A stretch of DNA of 64,000 nucleotides from Nemertoderma westbladi (Eukaryota; Xenacoelomorpha; Nemertodermatida; Nemertodermatidae). The stretch covers positions 1-64,000 of the forward strand of contig JAUCBJ010004753.1 in the NCBI GenBank assembly GCA_032718475.1, read 5' to 3'. Positions within the stretch are counted from its first letter, which is position 1, and each line of letters begins with the position of its first letter. Shown in pieces: positions 50,600 to 63,400 of the stretch. The notes under the pieces are model-generated. The model had not been told where the DNA came from and ran no database searches. It worked only from the letters and a program-made list of their open reading frames with translations. Made by a program: the position numbers and the translations under genes.

Positions 50600-51560
50600 A
50601 GTGCCGAGTCATTCCTGCTTACCCATCTATTAATTAGTCAGACGTAGTTCCGAATCATTCCTGCTTACCCATCTATTAATTAGTCAGACATAGTGCCGAG
50701 TCATTCCTGCTTACCCATCTATTAATTAGCCATGCATAGTGCCGAGTCATTCCTGCTTACCCATCTATTAATCAGCCAGACATAGTGCCGAATCATTCCT
50801 GCTTACCCATCTATTAATTAGCCAGACATAGTGCCGAGTCATTCCTGCTTACCCATCTATTAATTAGTCAGACATAGTGCCGAGTCATTCCTGCCTACCC
50901 ATCTATTAATTAGTCAGACATAGTTCCGAATCATTCCTGCTTACCCATCTATTAATTAGTCAGACATAGTGCCGAGTCATTCCTGCTTACCCATCTATTA
51001 ATTAGCCATGCATAGTGCCGAGTCATTCCTGCTTACCCATCTATTAATCAGCCAGACATAGTGCCGAGTCATTCCTGCTTACCCATCTATTAATTAGTCA
51101 GACATAGTGCAGAGTCATTCCTGCCTACCCATCTATTAATTAGCCATGCATAGTGCCGAGTCATTCCTGCTTACCCATCTATTAATCAGCCAGACATAGT
51201 GCCGAATCATTCCTGCTTACCCATCTATTAATTAGCCAGACATAGTGCCGAGTCATTCCTGCTTACCCATCTATTAATTAGTCAGACATAGTGCCGAATC
51301 ATTCCTGCTTACACATCTATTAATCAGCCAGACATAGTGCCGAGTCATTCCTGCTCACCCATCTATTAATCAGCCAGACATAGTGCCGAGTCATTCCTGC
51401 TTACCCATCTATTAATCAGCCCAGACATAGTGCAGTGTCATTCCTGCTTACCCATCTATTAATCAGCCAGACATAGTGCCGAGTCATTCCTGCCTACCCA
51501 TCTATTAATTAGTCAGACATAGTGCCGAATCATTCCTGCCTCGTCATCTATTAATCAGCC
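50600..51560 (+). repeat. distant copy of the 22-unit block
   Basis: TACACATC at 51310 and GTGCAGTGTC at 51430 have the same 120-bp spacing as at 21351/21471 and 22364/22484, and lie 29,959 bp from the first pair. The surrounding variant order (TAGTTCCGAATC, TTAGCCATGC, GCCTACCC) also agrees. This copy has private changes such as GACGTAGTTCCG near 50641. Confidence 0.88.
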
Positions 51561-53439
51561 AGACATAGTGCCGAATCATTCCTGCTTACCCATCTATTAA
51601 TTAGTCAGACATAGTGCCGAATCATTCCTGCTTACCCATCTATTAATTAGTCAGACATAGTGCCGAATCATTCCTGCTTACCCATCTATTAATCAGCCAT
51701 GCATAGTGCCGAGTCATTCCTGCTTACCCATCTATTAATCAGCCATGCATAGTGCCGAGTCATTCCTGCTTACCCATCTATTAATCAGCCAGACATAGTG
51801 CCGAATCATTCCTGCTTACCCATCTATTAATCAGCCAGACATAGTGCCGAATCATTCCTGCTTACCCATCTATTAATCAGCCAGACATAGTGCCGAGTCA
51901 TTCCTGCTTACCCATCTATTAATTAGTCAGACATAGTTCCGGGTCATTCCTGCTCACCCATCTATTAATCAGCCAGACATAGTGCCGAGTCATTCCTGCT
52001 TACCCATCTATTAATTAGTCAGACATAGTGCCGAGTCATTCCTGCCTACCCATCTATTAATTAGTCAGACATAGTGCCGAGTCATTCCTGCTTACCCATA
52101 TATTAATTAGTCAGACATAGTTCCGGGTCATTCCTGCTTACCCATCTATTAATCAGCCATGCATAGTGCCGAGTCATTCCTGCTTACCCATCTATTAATC
52201 AGCCAGACATAGTGCCGAGTCATTCCTGCTTACCCATCTATTAATCAGCCAGACATAGTGCCGAGTCATTCCTGCTTACCCATCTATTAATTAGTCAGAC
52301 ATAGTTCCGGGTCATTCCTGCTTACCCATCTATTAATCAGCCATGCATAGTGCCGAGTCATTCCTGCTTACCCATCTATTAATCAGCCATGCATAGTGCC
52401 GAGTCATTCCTGCTTACCCATCTATTAATCAGCCAGACATAGTGCCGAGTCATTCCTGCTTACCCATCTATTAATTAGTCAGACATAGTTCCGGGTCATT
52501 CCTGCTTACCCATCTATTAATCAGCCATGCATAGTGCCGAGTCATTCCTGCTTACCCATCTATTAATCAGCCAGACATAGTGCCGAGTCATTCCTGCTTA
52601 CCCATCTATTAATCAGCCATGCATAGTGCCGAGTCATTCCTGCTTACCCATCTATTAATTAGTCAGACATAGTGCCGAGTCATTCCTGCTTACCCATCTA
52701 TTAATTAGTCAGACATAGTGCCGAGTCATTCCTGCTTACCCATCTATTAATTAGTCAGACATAGTTCCGGGTCATTCCTGCTTACCCATCTATTAATTAG
52801 TCAGACATAGTTCCGGGTCATTCCTGCTTACCCATCTATTAATTAGTCAGACATAGTGCCGAATCATTCCTGCTTACCCATCTATTAATTAGTCAGACAT
52901 AGTGCCGAATCATTCCTGCTTACCCATCTATTAATCAGCCATGCATAGTGCCGAGTCATTCCTGCTTACCCATCTATTAATTAGTCAGACATAGTTCCGG
53001 GTCATTCCTGCTTACCCATCTATTAATCAGCCAGACATAGTGCCGAATCATTCCTGCTTACCCATCTATTAATTAGCCAGACATAGTGCCGAGTCATTCC
53101 TGCTTACCCATCTATTAATCAGCCATGCATAGTGCCGAGTCATTCCTGCTTACCCATCTATTAATTAGTCAGACATAGTTCCGGGTCATTCCTGCTTACC
53201 CATCTATTAATCAGCCAGACATAGTGCCGAATCATTCCTGCTTACCCATCTATTAATTAGCCAGACATAGTGCCGAGTCATTCCTGCTTACCCATCTATT
53301 AATCAGCCAGACATAGTGCCGAATCATTCCTGCTTACCCATCTATTAATCAGCCAGACATAGTGCCGAGTCATTCCTGCTTACCCATCTATTAATCAGCC
53401 ATGCATAGTGCCGAGTCATTCCTGCTTACCCATCTATTA

Positions 53440-54400
53440 ATTAGTCAGACATAGTTCCGGGTCATTCCTGCTTACCCATCTATTAATTAGTCAGACATAG
53501 TTCCGGGTCATTCCTGCTTACCCATCTATTAATTAGTCAGACATAGTGCCGAATCATTCCTGCTTACCCATCTATTAATTAGTCAGACATAGTGCCGAGT
53601 CATTCCTGCTTACCCATCTATTAATCAGCCAGACATAGTGCCGAGTCATTCCTGCTTACCCATCTATTAATAAGCCAGACATAGTGCCGAGTCAATCCTG
53701 CCTCTTCATCTATTAATTAGTCAGACATAGTTCCGGGTCATTCCTGCTTACCCATCTATTAATTAGTCAGACATAGTGCCGAATCATTCCTGCTTACCCA
53801 TCTATTAATCAGCCATGCATAGTGCCGAGTCATTCCTGCTTACCCATCTATTAATTAGTCAGACATAGTGCCGAGTCATTCCTGCTTACCCATCTATTAA
53901 TTAGTCAGACATAGTTCCGGGTCATTCCTGCTTACCCATCTATTAATTAGTCAGACATAGTTCCGGGTCATTCCTGCTTACCCATCTATTAATTAGTCAG
54001 ACATAGTGCCGAATCATTCCTGCTTACCCATCTATTAATTAGTCAGACATAGTGCCGAGTCATTCCTGCTTACCCATCTATTAATCAGCCAGACATAGTG
54101 CCGAGTCATTCCTGCTTACCCATCTATTAATAAGCCAGACATAGTGCCGAGTCAATCCTGCCTCTTCATCTATTAATTAGTCAGACATAGTTCCGGGTCA
54201 TTCCTGCTTACCCATCTATTAATTAGTCAGACATAGTGCCGAATCATTCCTGCTTACCCATCTATTAATCAGCCATGCATAGTGCCGAGTCATTCCTGCT
54301 TACCCATCTATTAATTAGTCAGACATAGTGCCGAGTCATTCCTGCTTACCCATCTATTAATTAGTCAGACATAGTTCCGGGTCATTCCTGCTTACCCATC
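53440..54400 (+). repeat. 10-unit (460-bp) higher-order repeat
   Basis: The linked rare variants TAAGCCAGAC and GTCAATCCTGCCTCTTCATC occur at 53671 and 54131, exactly 460 bp apart, with the same variant order between. A third copy lies at 60800, 6,669 bp later (145 units minus one base, matching the single C loss near 59134). Confidence 0.93.
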
Positions 54401-57400
54401 TATTAATCAGCCATGCATAGTGCCGAGTCATTCCTGCTTACCCATCTATTAATTAGTCAGACATAGTGCCGAGTCATTCCTGCTTACCCATCTATTAATC
54501 AGCCAGACATAGTGCCGAGTCATTCCTGCTTACCCATCTATTAATCAGCCAGACATAGTGCCGAGTCATTCCTGCTTACCCATCTATTAATTAGTCAGAC
54601 ATAGTGCCGAGTCATTCCTGCTTACCCATCTATTAATCAGCCAGACATAGTGCCGAGTCATTCCTGCTTACCCATCTATTAATCAGCCATGCATAGTGCC
54701 GAGTCATTCCTGCTTACCCATCTATTAATCAGCCATGCATAGTGCCGAGTCATTCCTGCTTACCCATCTATTAATTAGTCAGACATAGTGCCGAGTCATT
54801 CCTGCTTACCCATCTATTAATCAGCCAGACATAGTGCCGAGTCATTCCTGCTTACCCATCTATTAATTAGTCAGACATAGTGCCGAATCATTCCTGCTTA
54901 CCCATCTATTAATCAGCCAGACATAGTGCCGAATCATTCCTGCTTACCCATCTATTAATCAGCCAGACATAGTGCCGAGTCATTCCTGCTTACCCATCTA
55001 TTAATCAGCCAGACATAGTGCCGAATCATTCCTGCTTACCCATCTATTAATTAGTCAGACATAGTGCCGAGTCATTCCTGCTTACCCATCTATTAATCAG
55101 CCAGACATAGTGCCGAATCATTCCTGCTTACCCATCTATTAATTAGTCAGACATAGTGCCGAGTCATTCCTGCTTACCCATCTATTAATTAGTCAGACAT
55201 AGTGCCGAGTCATTCCTGCTTACCCATCTATTAATTAGTCAGACATAGTGCCGAGTCATTCCTGCTTACCCATCTATTAATTAGTCAGACATAGTGCCGA
55301 GTCATTCCTGCTTACCCATCTATTAATCAGCCAGACATAGTGCCGAATCATTCCTGCTTACCCATCTATTAATTAGTCAGACATAGTGCCGAGTCATTCC
55401 TGCTTACCCATCTATTAATCAGCCAGACATAGTGCCGAGTCATTCCTGCTTACCCATCTATTAATCAGCCAGACATAGTGCCGAGTCATTCCTGCTTACC
55501 CATCTATTAATTAGTCAGACATAGTGCCGAATCATTCCTGCTTACCCATCTATTAATTAGTCAGACATAGTGCCGAGTCATTCCTGCTTACCCATCTATT
55601 AATTAGTCAGACATAGTGCCGAGTCATTCCTGCTTACCCATCTATTAATCAGCCAGACATAGTGCCGAGTCATTCCTGCTTACCCATCTATTAATTAGTC
55701 AGACATAGTGCCGAGTCATTCCTGCTTACCCATCTATTAATCAGCCAGACATAGTGCCGAGTCATTCCTGCTTACCCATCTATTAATTAGTCAGACATAG
55801 TGCCGAATCATTCCTGCTTACCCATCTATTAATCAGCCAGACATAGTGCCGAGTCATTCCTGCTTACCCATCTATTAATCAGCCAGACATAGTGCCGAAT
55901 CATTCCTGCTTACCCATCTATTAATTAGCCAGACATAGTGCCGAATCATTCCTGCTTACCCATCTATTAATCAGCCATGCATAGTGCCGAGTCATTCCTG
56001 CTTACCCATCTATTAATTAGTCAGACATAGTGCCGAGTCATTCCTGCTTACCCATCTATTAATCAGCCAGACATAGTGCCGAGTCATTCCTGCTTACCCA
56101 TCTATTAATCAGCCAGACATAGTGCCGAATCATTCCTGCTTACCCATCTATTAATTAGCCAGACATAGTGCCGAATCATTCCTGCTTACCCATCTATTAA
56201 TCAGCCATGCATAGTGCCGAGTCATTCCTGCTTACCCATCTATTAATTAGTCAGACATAGTGCCGAATCATTCCTCCTTACCCATCTATTAATTAGTCAG
56301 ACATAGTGCCGAGTCATTCCTGCTTACCCATCTATTAATCAGCCATGCATAGTGCCGAGTCATTCCTGCTTACCCATCTATTAATCAGCCAGACATAGTG
56401 CCGAATCATTCCTGCTTACCCATCTATTAATCAGCCATGCATAGTGCCGAGTCATTCCTGCTTACCCATCTATTAATTAGTCAGACATAGTGCCGAATCA
56501 TTCCTCCTTACCCATCTATTAATTAGTCAGACATAGTTCCGGGTCATTCCTGCTTACCCATCTATTAATTAGTCAGACATAGTGCCGAATCATTCCTCCT
56601 TACCCATCTATTAATTAGTCAGACATAGTGCCGAATCATTCCTCCTTACCCATCTATTAATTAGTCAGACATAGTGCCGAGTCATTCCTGCTTACCCATC
56701 TATTAATCAGCCATGCATAGTGCCGAGTCATTCCTGCCTCGTCATCTATTAATCAGCCAGACATAGTGCCGAGTCATTCCTGCTTACCCATCTATTAATT
56801 AGTCAGACATAGTGCCGAATCATTCCTCCTTACCCATCTATTAATTAGTCAGACATAGTTCCGGGTCATTCCTGCTTACCCATCTATTAATTAGTCAGAC
56901 ATAGTTCCGGGTCATTCCTGCTTACCCATCTATTAATTAGTCAGACATAGTGCCGAGTCATTCCTGCCTCGTCATCTATTAATCAGCCAGACATAGTGCC
57001 GAATCATTCCTGCCTCGTCATCTATTAATCAGCCAGACATAGTGCCGAATCATTCCTGCCTCGTCATCTATTAATCAGCCAGACATAGTGCCGAATCATT
57101 CCTGCCTCGTCATCTATTAATCAGCCAGACATAGTGCCGAATCATTCCTGCCTCGTCATCTATTAATCAGCCAGACATAGTGCCGAATCATTCCTGCCTC
57201 GTCATCTATTAATCAGTCAGACATAGTGCCGAGTCATTCCTTCTTACCCATCTATTAATCAGCCATGCATAGTGCCGAGTCATTCCTGCTTACCCATCTA
57301 TTAATTAGTCAGACATAGTGCCGAATCATTCCTGCTTACCCATCTATTAATCAGCCAGACATAGTGCCGAGTCATTCCTGCTTACCCATCTATTAATCAG

Positions 57401-60400
57401 CCAGACATAGTGCCGAATCATTCCTCCTTACCCATATATTAATCAGCCAGACATAGTGCCGAATCATTCCTGCTTACCCATCTATTAATCAGCCAGACAT
57501 AGTGCCGAATCATTCCTGCCTACCCATCTATTAATCAGCCAGACATAGTGCCGAATCATTCCTCCTTACCCATCTATTAATCAGCCAGACATAGTGCCGA
57601 ATCATTCCTGCCTACCCATCTATTAATCAGCCAGACATAGTGCCGAATCATTCCTGCCTACCCATCTATTAATCAGCCAGACATAGTGCCGAATCATTCC
57701 TCCTTACCCATATATTAATCAGCCAGACATAGTGCCGAATCATTCCTGCTTACCCATCTATTAATCAGCCAGACATAGTGCCGAATCATTCCTGCCTACC
57801 CATCTATTAATCAGCCAGACATAGTGCCGAATCATTCCTCCTTACCCATATATTAATCAGCCAGACATAGTGCCGAATCATTCCTGCTTACCCATCTATT
57901 AATTAGTCAGACATAGTGCCGAATCATTCCTGCTTACCCATCTATTAATCAGCCAGACATAGTGCCGAATCATTCCTGCTTACCCATCTATTAATCAGCC
58001 AGACATAGTGCCGAGTCATTCCTGCTTACCCATCTATTAATCAGCCATGCATAGTGCCGAGTCATTCCTGCTTACCCATCTATTAATTAGTCAGACATAG
58101 TTCCGGGTCATTCCTGCTTACCCATCTATTAATTAGTCAGACATAGTTCCGGGTCATTCCTGCTTACCCATCTATTAATTAGTCAGACATAGTGCCGAAT
58201 CATTCCTGCTTACCCATCTATTAATTAGTCAGACATAGTGCCGAATCATTCCTGCTTACCCATCTATTAATCAGCCATGCATAGTGCCGAGTCATTCCTG
58301 CTTACCCATCTATTAATTAGTCAGACATAGTGCCGAATCATTCCTGCTTACCCATCTATTAATCAGCCAGACATAGTGCCGAGTCATTCCTGCTTACCCA
58401 TCTATTAATCAGCCATGCATAGTGCCGAGTCATTCCTGCTTACCCATCTATTAATTAGTCAGACATAGTTCCGGGTCATTCCTGCTCACCCATCTATTAA
58501 TCAGCCAGACATAGTGCCGAGTCATTCCTGCTTACCCATCTATTAATTAGTCAGACATAGTGCCGAGTCATTCCTGCCTCGTCATCTATTAATCAGCCAG
58601 ACATAGTGCCGAATCATTCCTGCCTCGTCATCTATTAATCAGCCAGACATAGTGCCGAATCATTCCTGCCTCGTCATCTATTAATCAGCCAGACATAGTG
58701 CCGAATCATTCCTGCCTCGTCATCTATTAATCAGCCAGACCTAGTGCCGAGTCATTCCTTCTTACCCATCTATTAATCAGCCATGCATAGTGCCGAGTCA
58801 TTCCTGCTTACCCATCTATTAATTAGCCAGACATAGTGCCGAGTCATTCCTGCTTACCCATCTATTAATCAGCCAGACATAGTGCCGAATCATTCCTCCT
58901 TACCCATCTATTAATCAGCCAGACATAGTGCCGAGTCATTCCTGCTTACCCATCTATTAATCAGCCAGACATAGTGCCGAATCATTCCTCCTTACCCATA
59001 TATTAATCAGCCAGACATAGTGCCGAATCATTCCTGCTTACCCATCTATTAATCAGCCAGACATAGTGCCGAATCATTCCTGCCTACCCATCTATTAATC
59101 AGCCAGACATAGTGCCGAATCATTCCTCCTTACCATCTATTAATCAGCCAGACATAGTGCCGAATCATTCCTGCCTACCCATCTATTAATCAGCCAGACA
59201 TAGTGCCGAATCATTCCTGCTTACCCATCTATTAATCAGCCAGACATAGTGCCGAATCATTCCTGCCTACCCATCTATTAATCAGCCAGACATAGTGCCG
59301 AATCATTCCTCCTTACCCATATATTAATCAGCCAGACATAGTGCCGAATCATTCCTGCTTACCCATCTATTAATTAGTCAGACATAGTGCCGAATCATTC
59401 CTGCTTACCCATCTATTAATTAGTCAGACATAGTGCCGAATCATTCCTGCTTACCCATCTATTAATTAGTCAGACATAGTGCCGAGTCATTCCTGCTTAC
59501 CCATCTATTAATTAGTCAGACATAGTGCCGAATCATTCCTGCTTACCCATCTATTAATTAGTCAGACATAGTGCCGAATCATTCCTGCTTACCCATCTAT
59601 TAATTAGTCAGACATAGTGCCGAATCATTCCTGCTTACCCATCTATTAATTAGTCAGACATAGTGCCGAGTCATTCCTGCTTACCCATCTATTAATTAGT
59701 CAGACATAGTGCCGAGTCATTCCTGCTTACCCATCTATTAATTAGTCAGACATAGTGCCGAGTCATTCCTGCTTACCCATCTATTAATTAGTCAGACATA
59801 GTGCCGAATCATTCCTGCTTACCCATCTATTAATTAGTCAGACATAGTGCCGAATCATTCCTGCTTACCCATCTATTAATTAGTCAGACATAGTGCCGAA
59901 TCATTCCTGCTTACCCATCTATTAATTAGTCAGACATAGTGCCGAGTCATTCCTGCTTACCCATCTATTAATTAGTCAGACATAGTGCCGAATCATTCCT
60001 GCCTACCCATCTATTAATCAGCCAGACATAGTGCCGAATCATTCCTGCCTACCCATCTATTAATCAGCCAGACATAGTGCCGAATCATTCCTCCTTACCC
60101 ATATATTAATCAGCCAGACATAGTGCCGAATCATTCCTGCTTACCCATCTATTAATCAGCCAGACATAGTGCCGAATCATTCCTGCCTACCCATCTATTA
60201 ATCAGCCAGACATAGTGCCGAATCATTCCTCCTTACCCATATATTAATCAGCCAGACATAGTGCCGAATCATTCCTGCTTACCCATCTATTAATTAGTCA
60301 GACATAGTGCCGAATCATTCCTGCTTACCCATCTATTAATTAGTCAGACATAGTGCCGAATCATTCCTGCTTACCCATCTATTAATTAGTCAGACATAGT

Positions 60401-63400
60401 GCCGAATCATTCCTGCTTACCCATCTATTAATTAGTCAGACATAGTGCCGAATCATTCCTGCTTACCCATCTATTAATCAGCCATGCATAGTGCCGAGTC
60501 ATTCCTGCTTACCCATCTATTAATTAGTCAGACATAGTGCCGAGTCATTCCTGCTTACCCATCTATTAATTAGTCAGACATAGTTCCGGGTCATTCCTGC
60601 TTACCCATCTATTAATTAGTCAGACATAGTTCCGGGTCATTCCTGCTTACCCATCTATTAATTAGTCAGACATAGTGCCGAATCATTCCTGCTTACCCAT
60701 CTATTAATTAGTCAGACATAGTGCCGAGTCATTCCTGCTTACCCATCTATTAATCAGCCAGACATAGTGCCGAGTCATTCCTGCTTACCCATCTATTAAT
60801 AAGCCAGACATAGTGCCGAGTCAATCCTGCCTCTTCATCTATTAATTAGTCAGACATAGTTCCGGGTCATTCCTGCTTACCCATCTATTAATTAGTCAGA
60901 CATAGTGCCGAATCATTCCTGCTTACCCATCTATTAATCAGCCATGCATAGTGCCGAGTCATTCCTGCTTACCCATCTATTAATTAGTCAGACATAGTGC
61001 CGAGTCATTCCTGCTTACCCATCTATTAATTAGTCAGACATAGTTCCGGGTCATTCCTGCTTACCCATCTATTAATCAGCCATGCATAGTGCCGAGTCAT
61101 TCCTGCTTACCCATCTATTAATCAGCCAGACATAGTTCCGGGTCATTCCTGCTTACCCATCTATTAATTAGTCAGACATAGTGCCGAATCATTCCTGCCT
61201 CGTCATCTATTAATTAGTCAGACATAGTGCCGAATCATTCCTCCTTACCCATCTATTAATCAGCCAGACCTAGTGCCGAGTCATTCCTGCTTACCCATCT
61301 ATTAATCAGCCATGCATAGTGCCGAGTCATTCCTGCTTACCCATCTATTAATTAGTCAGACATAGTTCCGGGTCATTCCTGCTTACCCATCTATTAATTA
61401 GTCAGACATAGTTCCGGGTCATTCCTGCTTACCCATCTATTAATTAGTCAGACATAGTGCCGAATCATTCCTGCTTACCCATCTATTAATTAGTCAGACA
61501 TAGTGCCGAGTCATTCCTGCTTACCCATCTATTAATCAGCCAGACATAGTGCCGAGTCATTCCTGCTTACCCATCTATTAATCAGCCATGCATAGTGCCG
61601 AGTCATTCCTGCTTACCCATCTATTAATCAGCCATGCATAGTGCCGAGTCATTCCTGCTTACCCATCTATTAATTAGTCAGACATAGTGCCGAGTCATTC
61701 CTGCTTACCCATCTATTAATTAGTCAGACATAGTGCCGAGTCATTCCTGCTTACCCATCTATTAATCAGCCATGCATAGTGCCGAGTCATTCCTGCTTAC
61801 CCATCTATTAATTAGTCAGACATAGTGCCGAGTCATTCCTGCTTACCCATCTATTAATCAGCCATGCATAGTGCCGAGTCATTCCTGCTTACCCATCTAT
61901 TAATTAGTCAGACATAGTGCCGAGTCATTCCTGCTTACCCATCTATTAATCAGCCATGCATAGTGCCGAGTCATTCCTGCTTACCCATCTATTAATTAGT
62001 CAGACATAGTGCCGAGTCATTCCTGCTTACCCATCTATTAATCAGCCATGCATAGTGCCGAGTCATTCCTGCTTACCCATCTATTAATCAGCCATGCATA
62101 GTGCCGAGTCATTCCTGCTTACCCATCTATTAATTAGTCAGACATAGTGCCGAATCATTCCTGCTTACCCATCTATTAATTAGCCAGACATAGTGCCGAA
62201 TCATTCCTGCTTACCCATCTATTAATCAGCCATGCATAGTGCCGAGTCATTCCTGCTTACCCATCTATTAATTAGTCAGACATAGTGCCGAGTCATTCCT
62301 GCTTACCCATCTATTAATCAGCCAGACATAGTGCCGAGTCATTCCTGCTTACCCATCTATTAATCAGCCAGACATAGTGCCGAATCATTCCTGCTTACCC
62401 ATCTATTAATTAGCCAGACATAGTGCCGAATCATTCCTGCTTACCCATCTATTAATCAGCCATGCATAGTGCCGAGTCATTCCTGCTTACCCATCTATTA
62501 ATTAGTCAGACATAGTGCCGAATCATTCCTCCTTACCCATCTATTAATTAGTCAGACATAGTGCCGAGTCATTCCTGCTTACCCATCTATTAATCAGCCA
62601 TGCATAGTGCCGAGTCATTCCTGCTTACCCATCTATTAATCAGCCAGACATAGTGCCGAATCATTCCTGCTTACCCATCTATTAATCAGCCATGCATAGT
62701 GCCGAGTCATTCCTGCTTACCCATCTATTAATTAGTCAGACATAGTGCCGAATCATTCCTCCTTACCCATCTATTAATTAGTCAGACATAGTTCCGGGTC
62801 ATTCCTGCTTACCCATCTATTAATTAGTCAGACATAGTTCCGGGTCATTCCTGCTTACCCATCTATTAATCAGCCATGCATAGTGCCGAGTCATTCCTGC
62901 TTACCCATCTATTAATTAGTCAGACATAGTGCCGAATCATTCCTCCTTACCCATCTATTAATTAGTCAGACATAGTGCCGAGTCATTCCTGCTTACCCAT
63001 CTATTAATCAGCCATGCATAGTGCCGAGTCATTCCTGCTTACCCATCTATTAATTAGTCAGACATAGTGCCGAATCATTCCTGCTTACCCATCTATTAAT
63101 TAGTCAGACATAGTGCCGAATCATTCCTGCTTACCCATCTATTAATTAGTCAGACATAGTGCCGAATCATTCCTCCTTACCCATCTATTAATTAGTCAGA
63201 CATAGTGCCGAATCATTCCTCCTTACCCATCTATTAATTAGTCAGACATAGTGCCGAGTCATTCCTGCTTACCCATCTATTAATCAGCCATGCATAGTGC
63301 CGAGTCATTCCTGCTTACCCATCTATTAATTAGTCAGACATAGTGCCGAATCATTCCTGCTTACCCATCTATTAATTAGTCAGACATAGTGCCGAATCAT

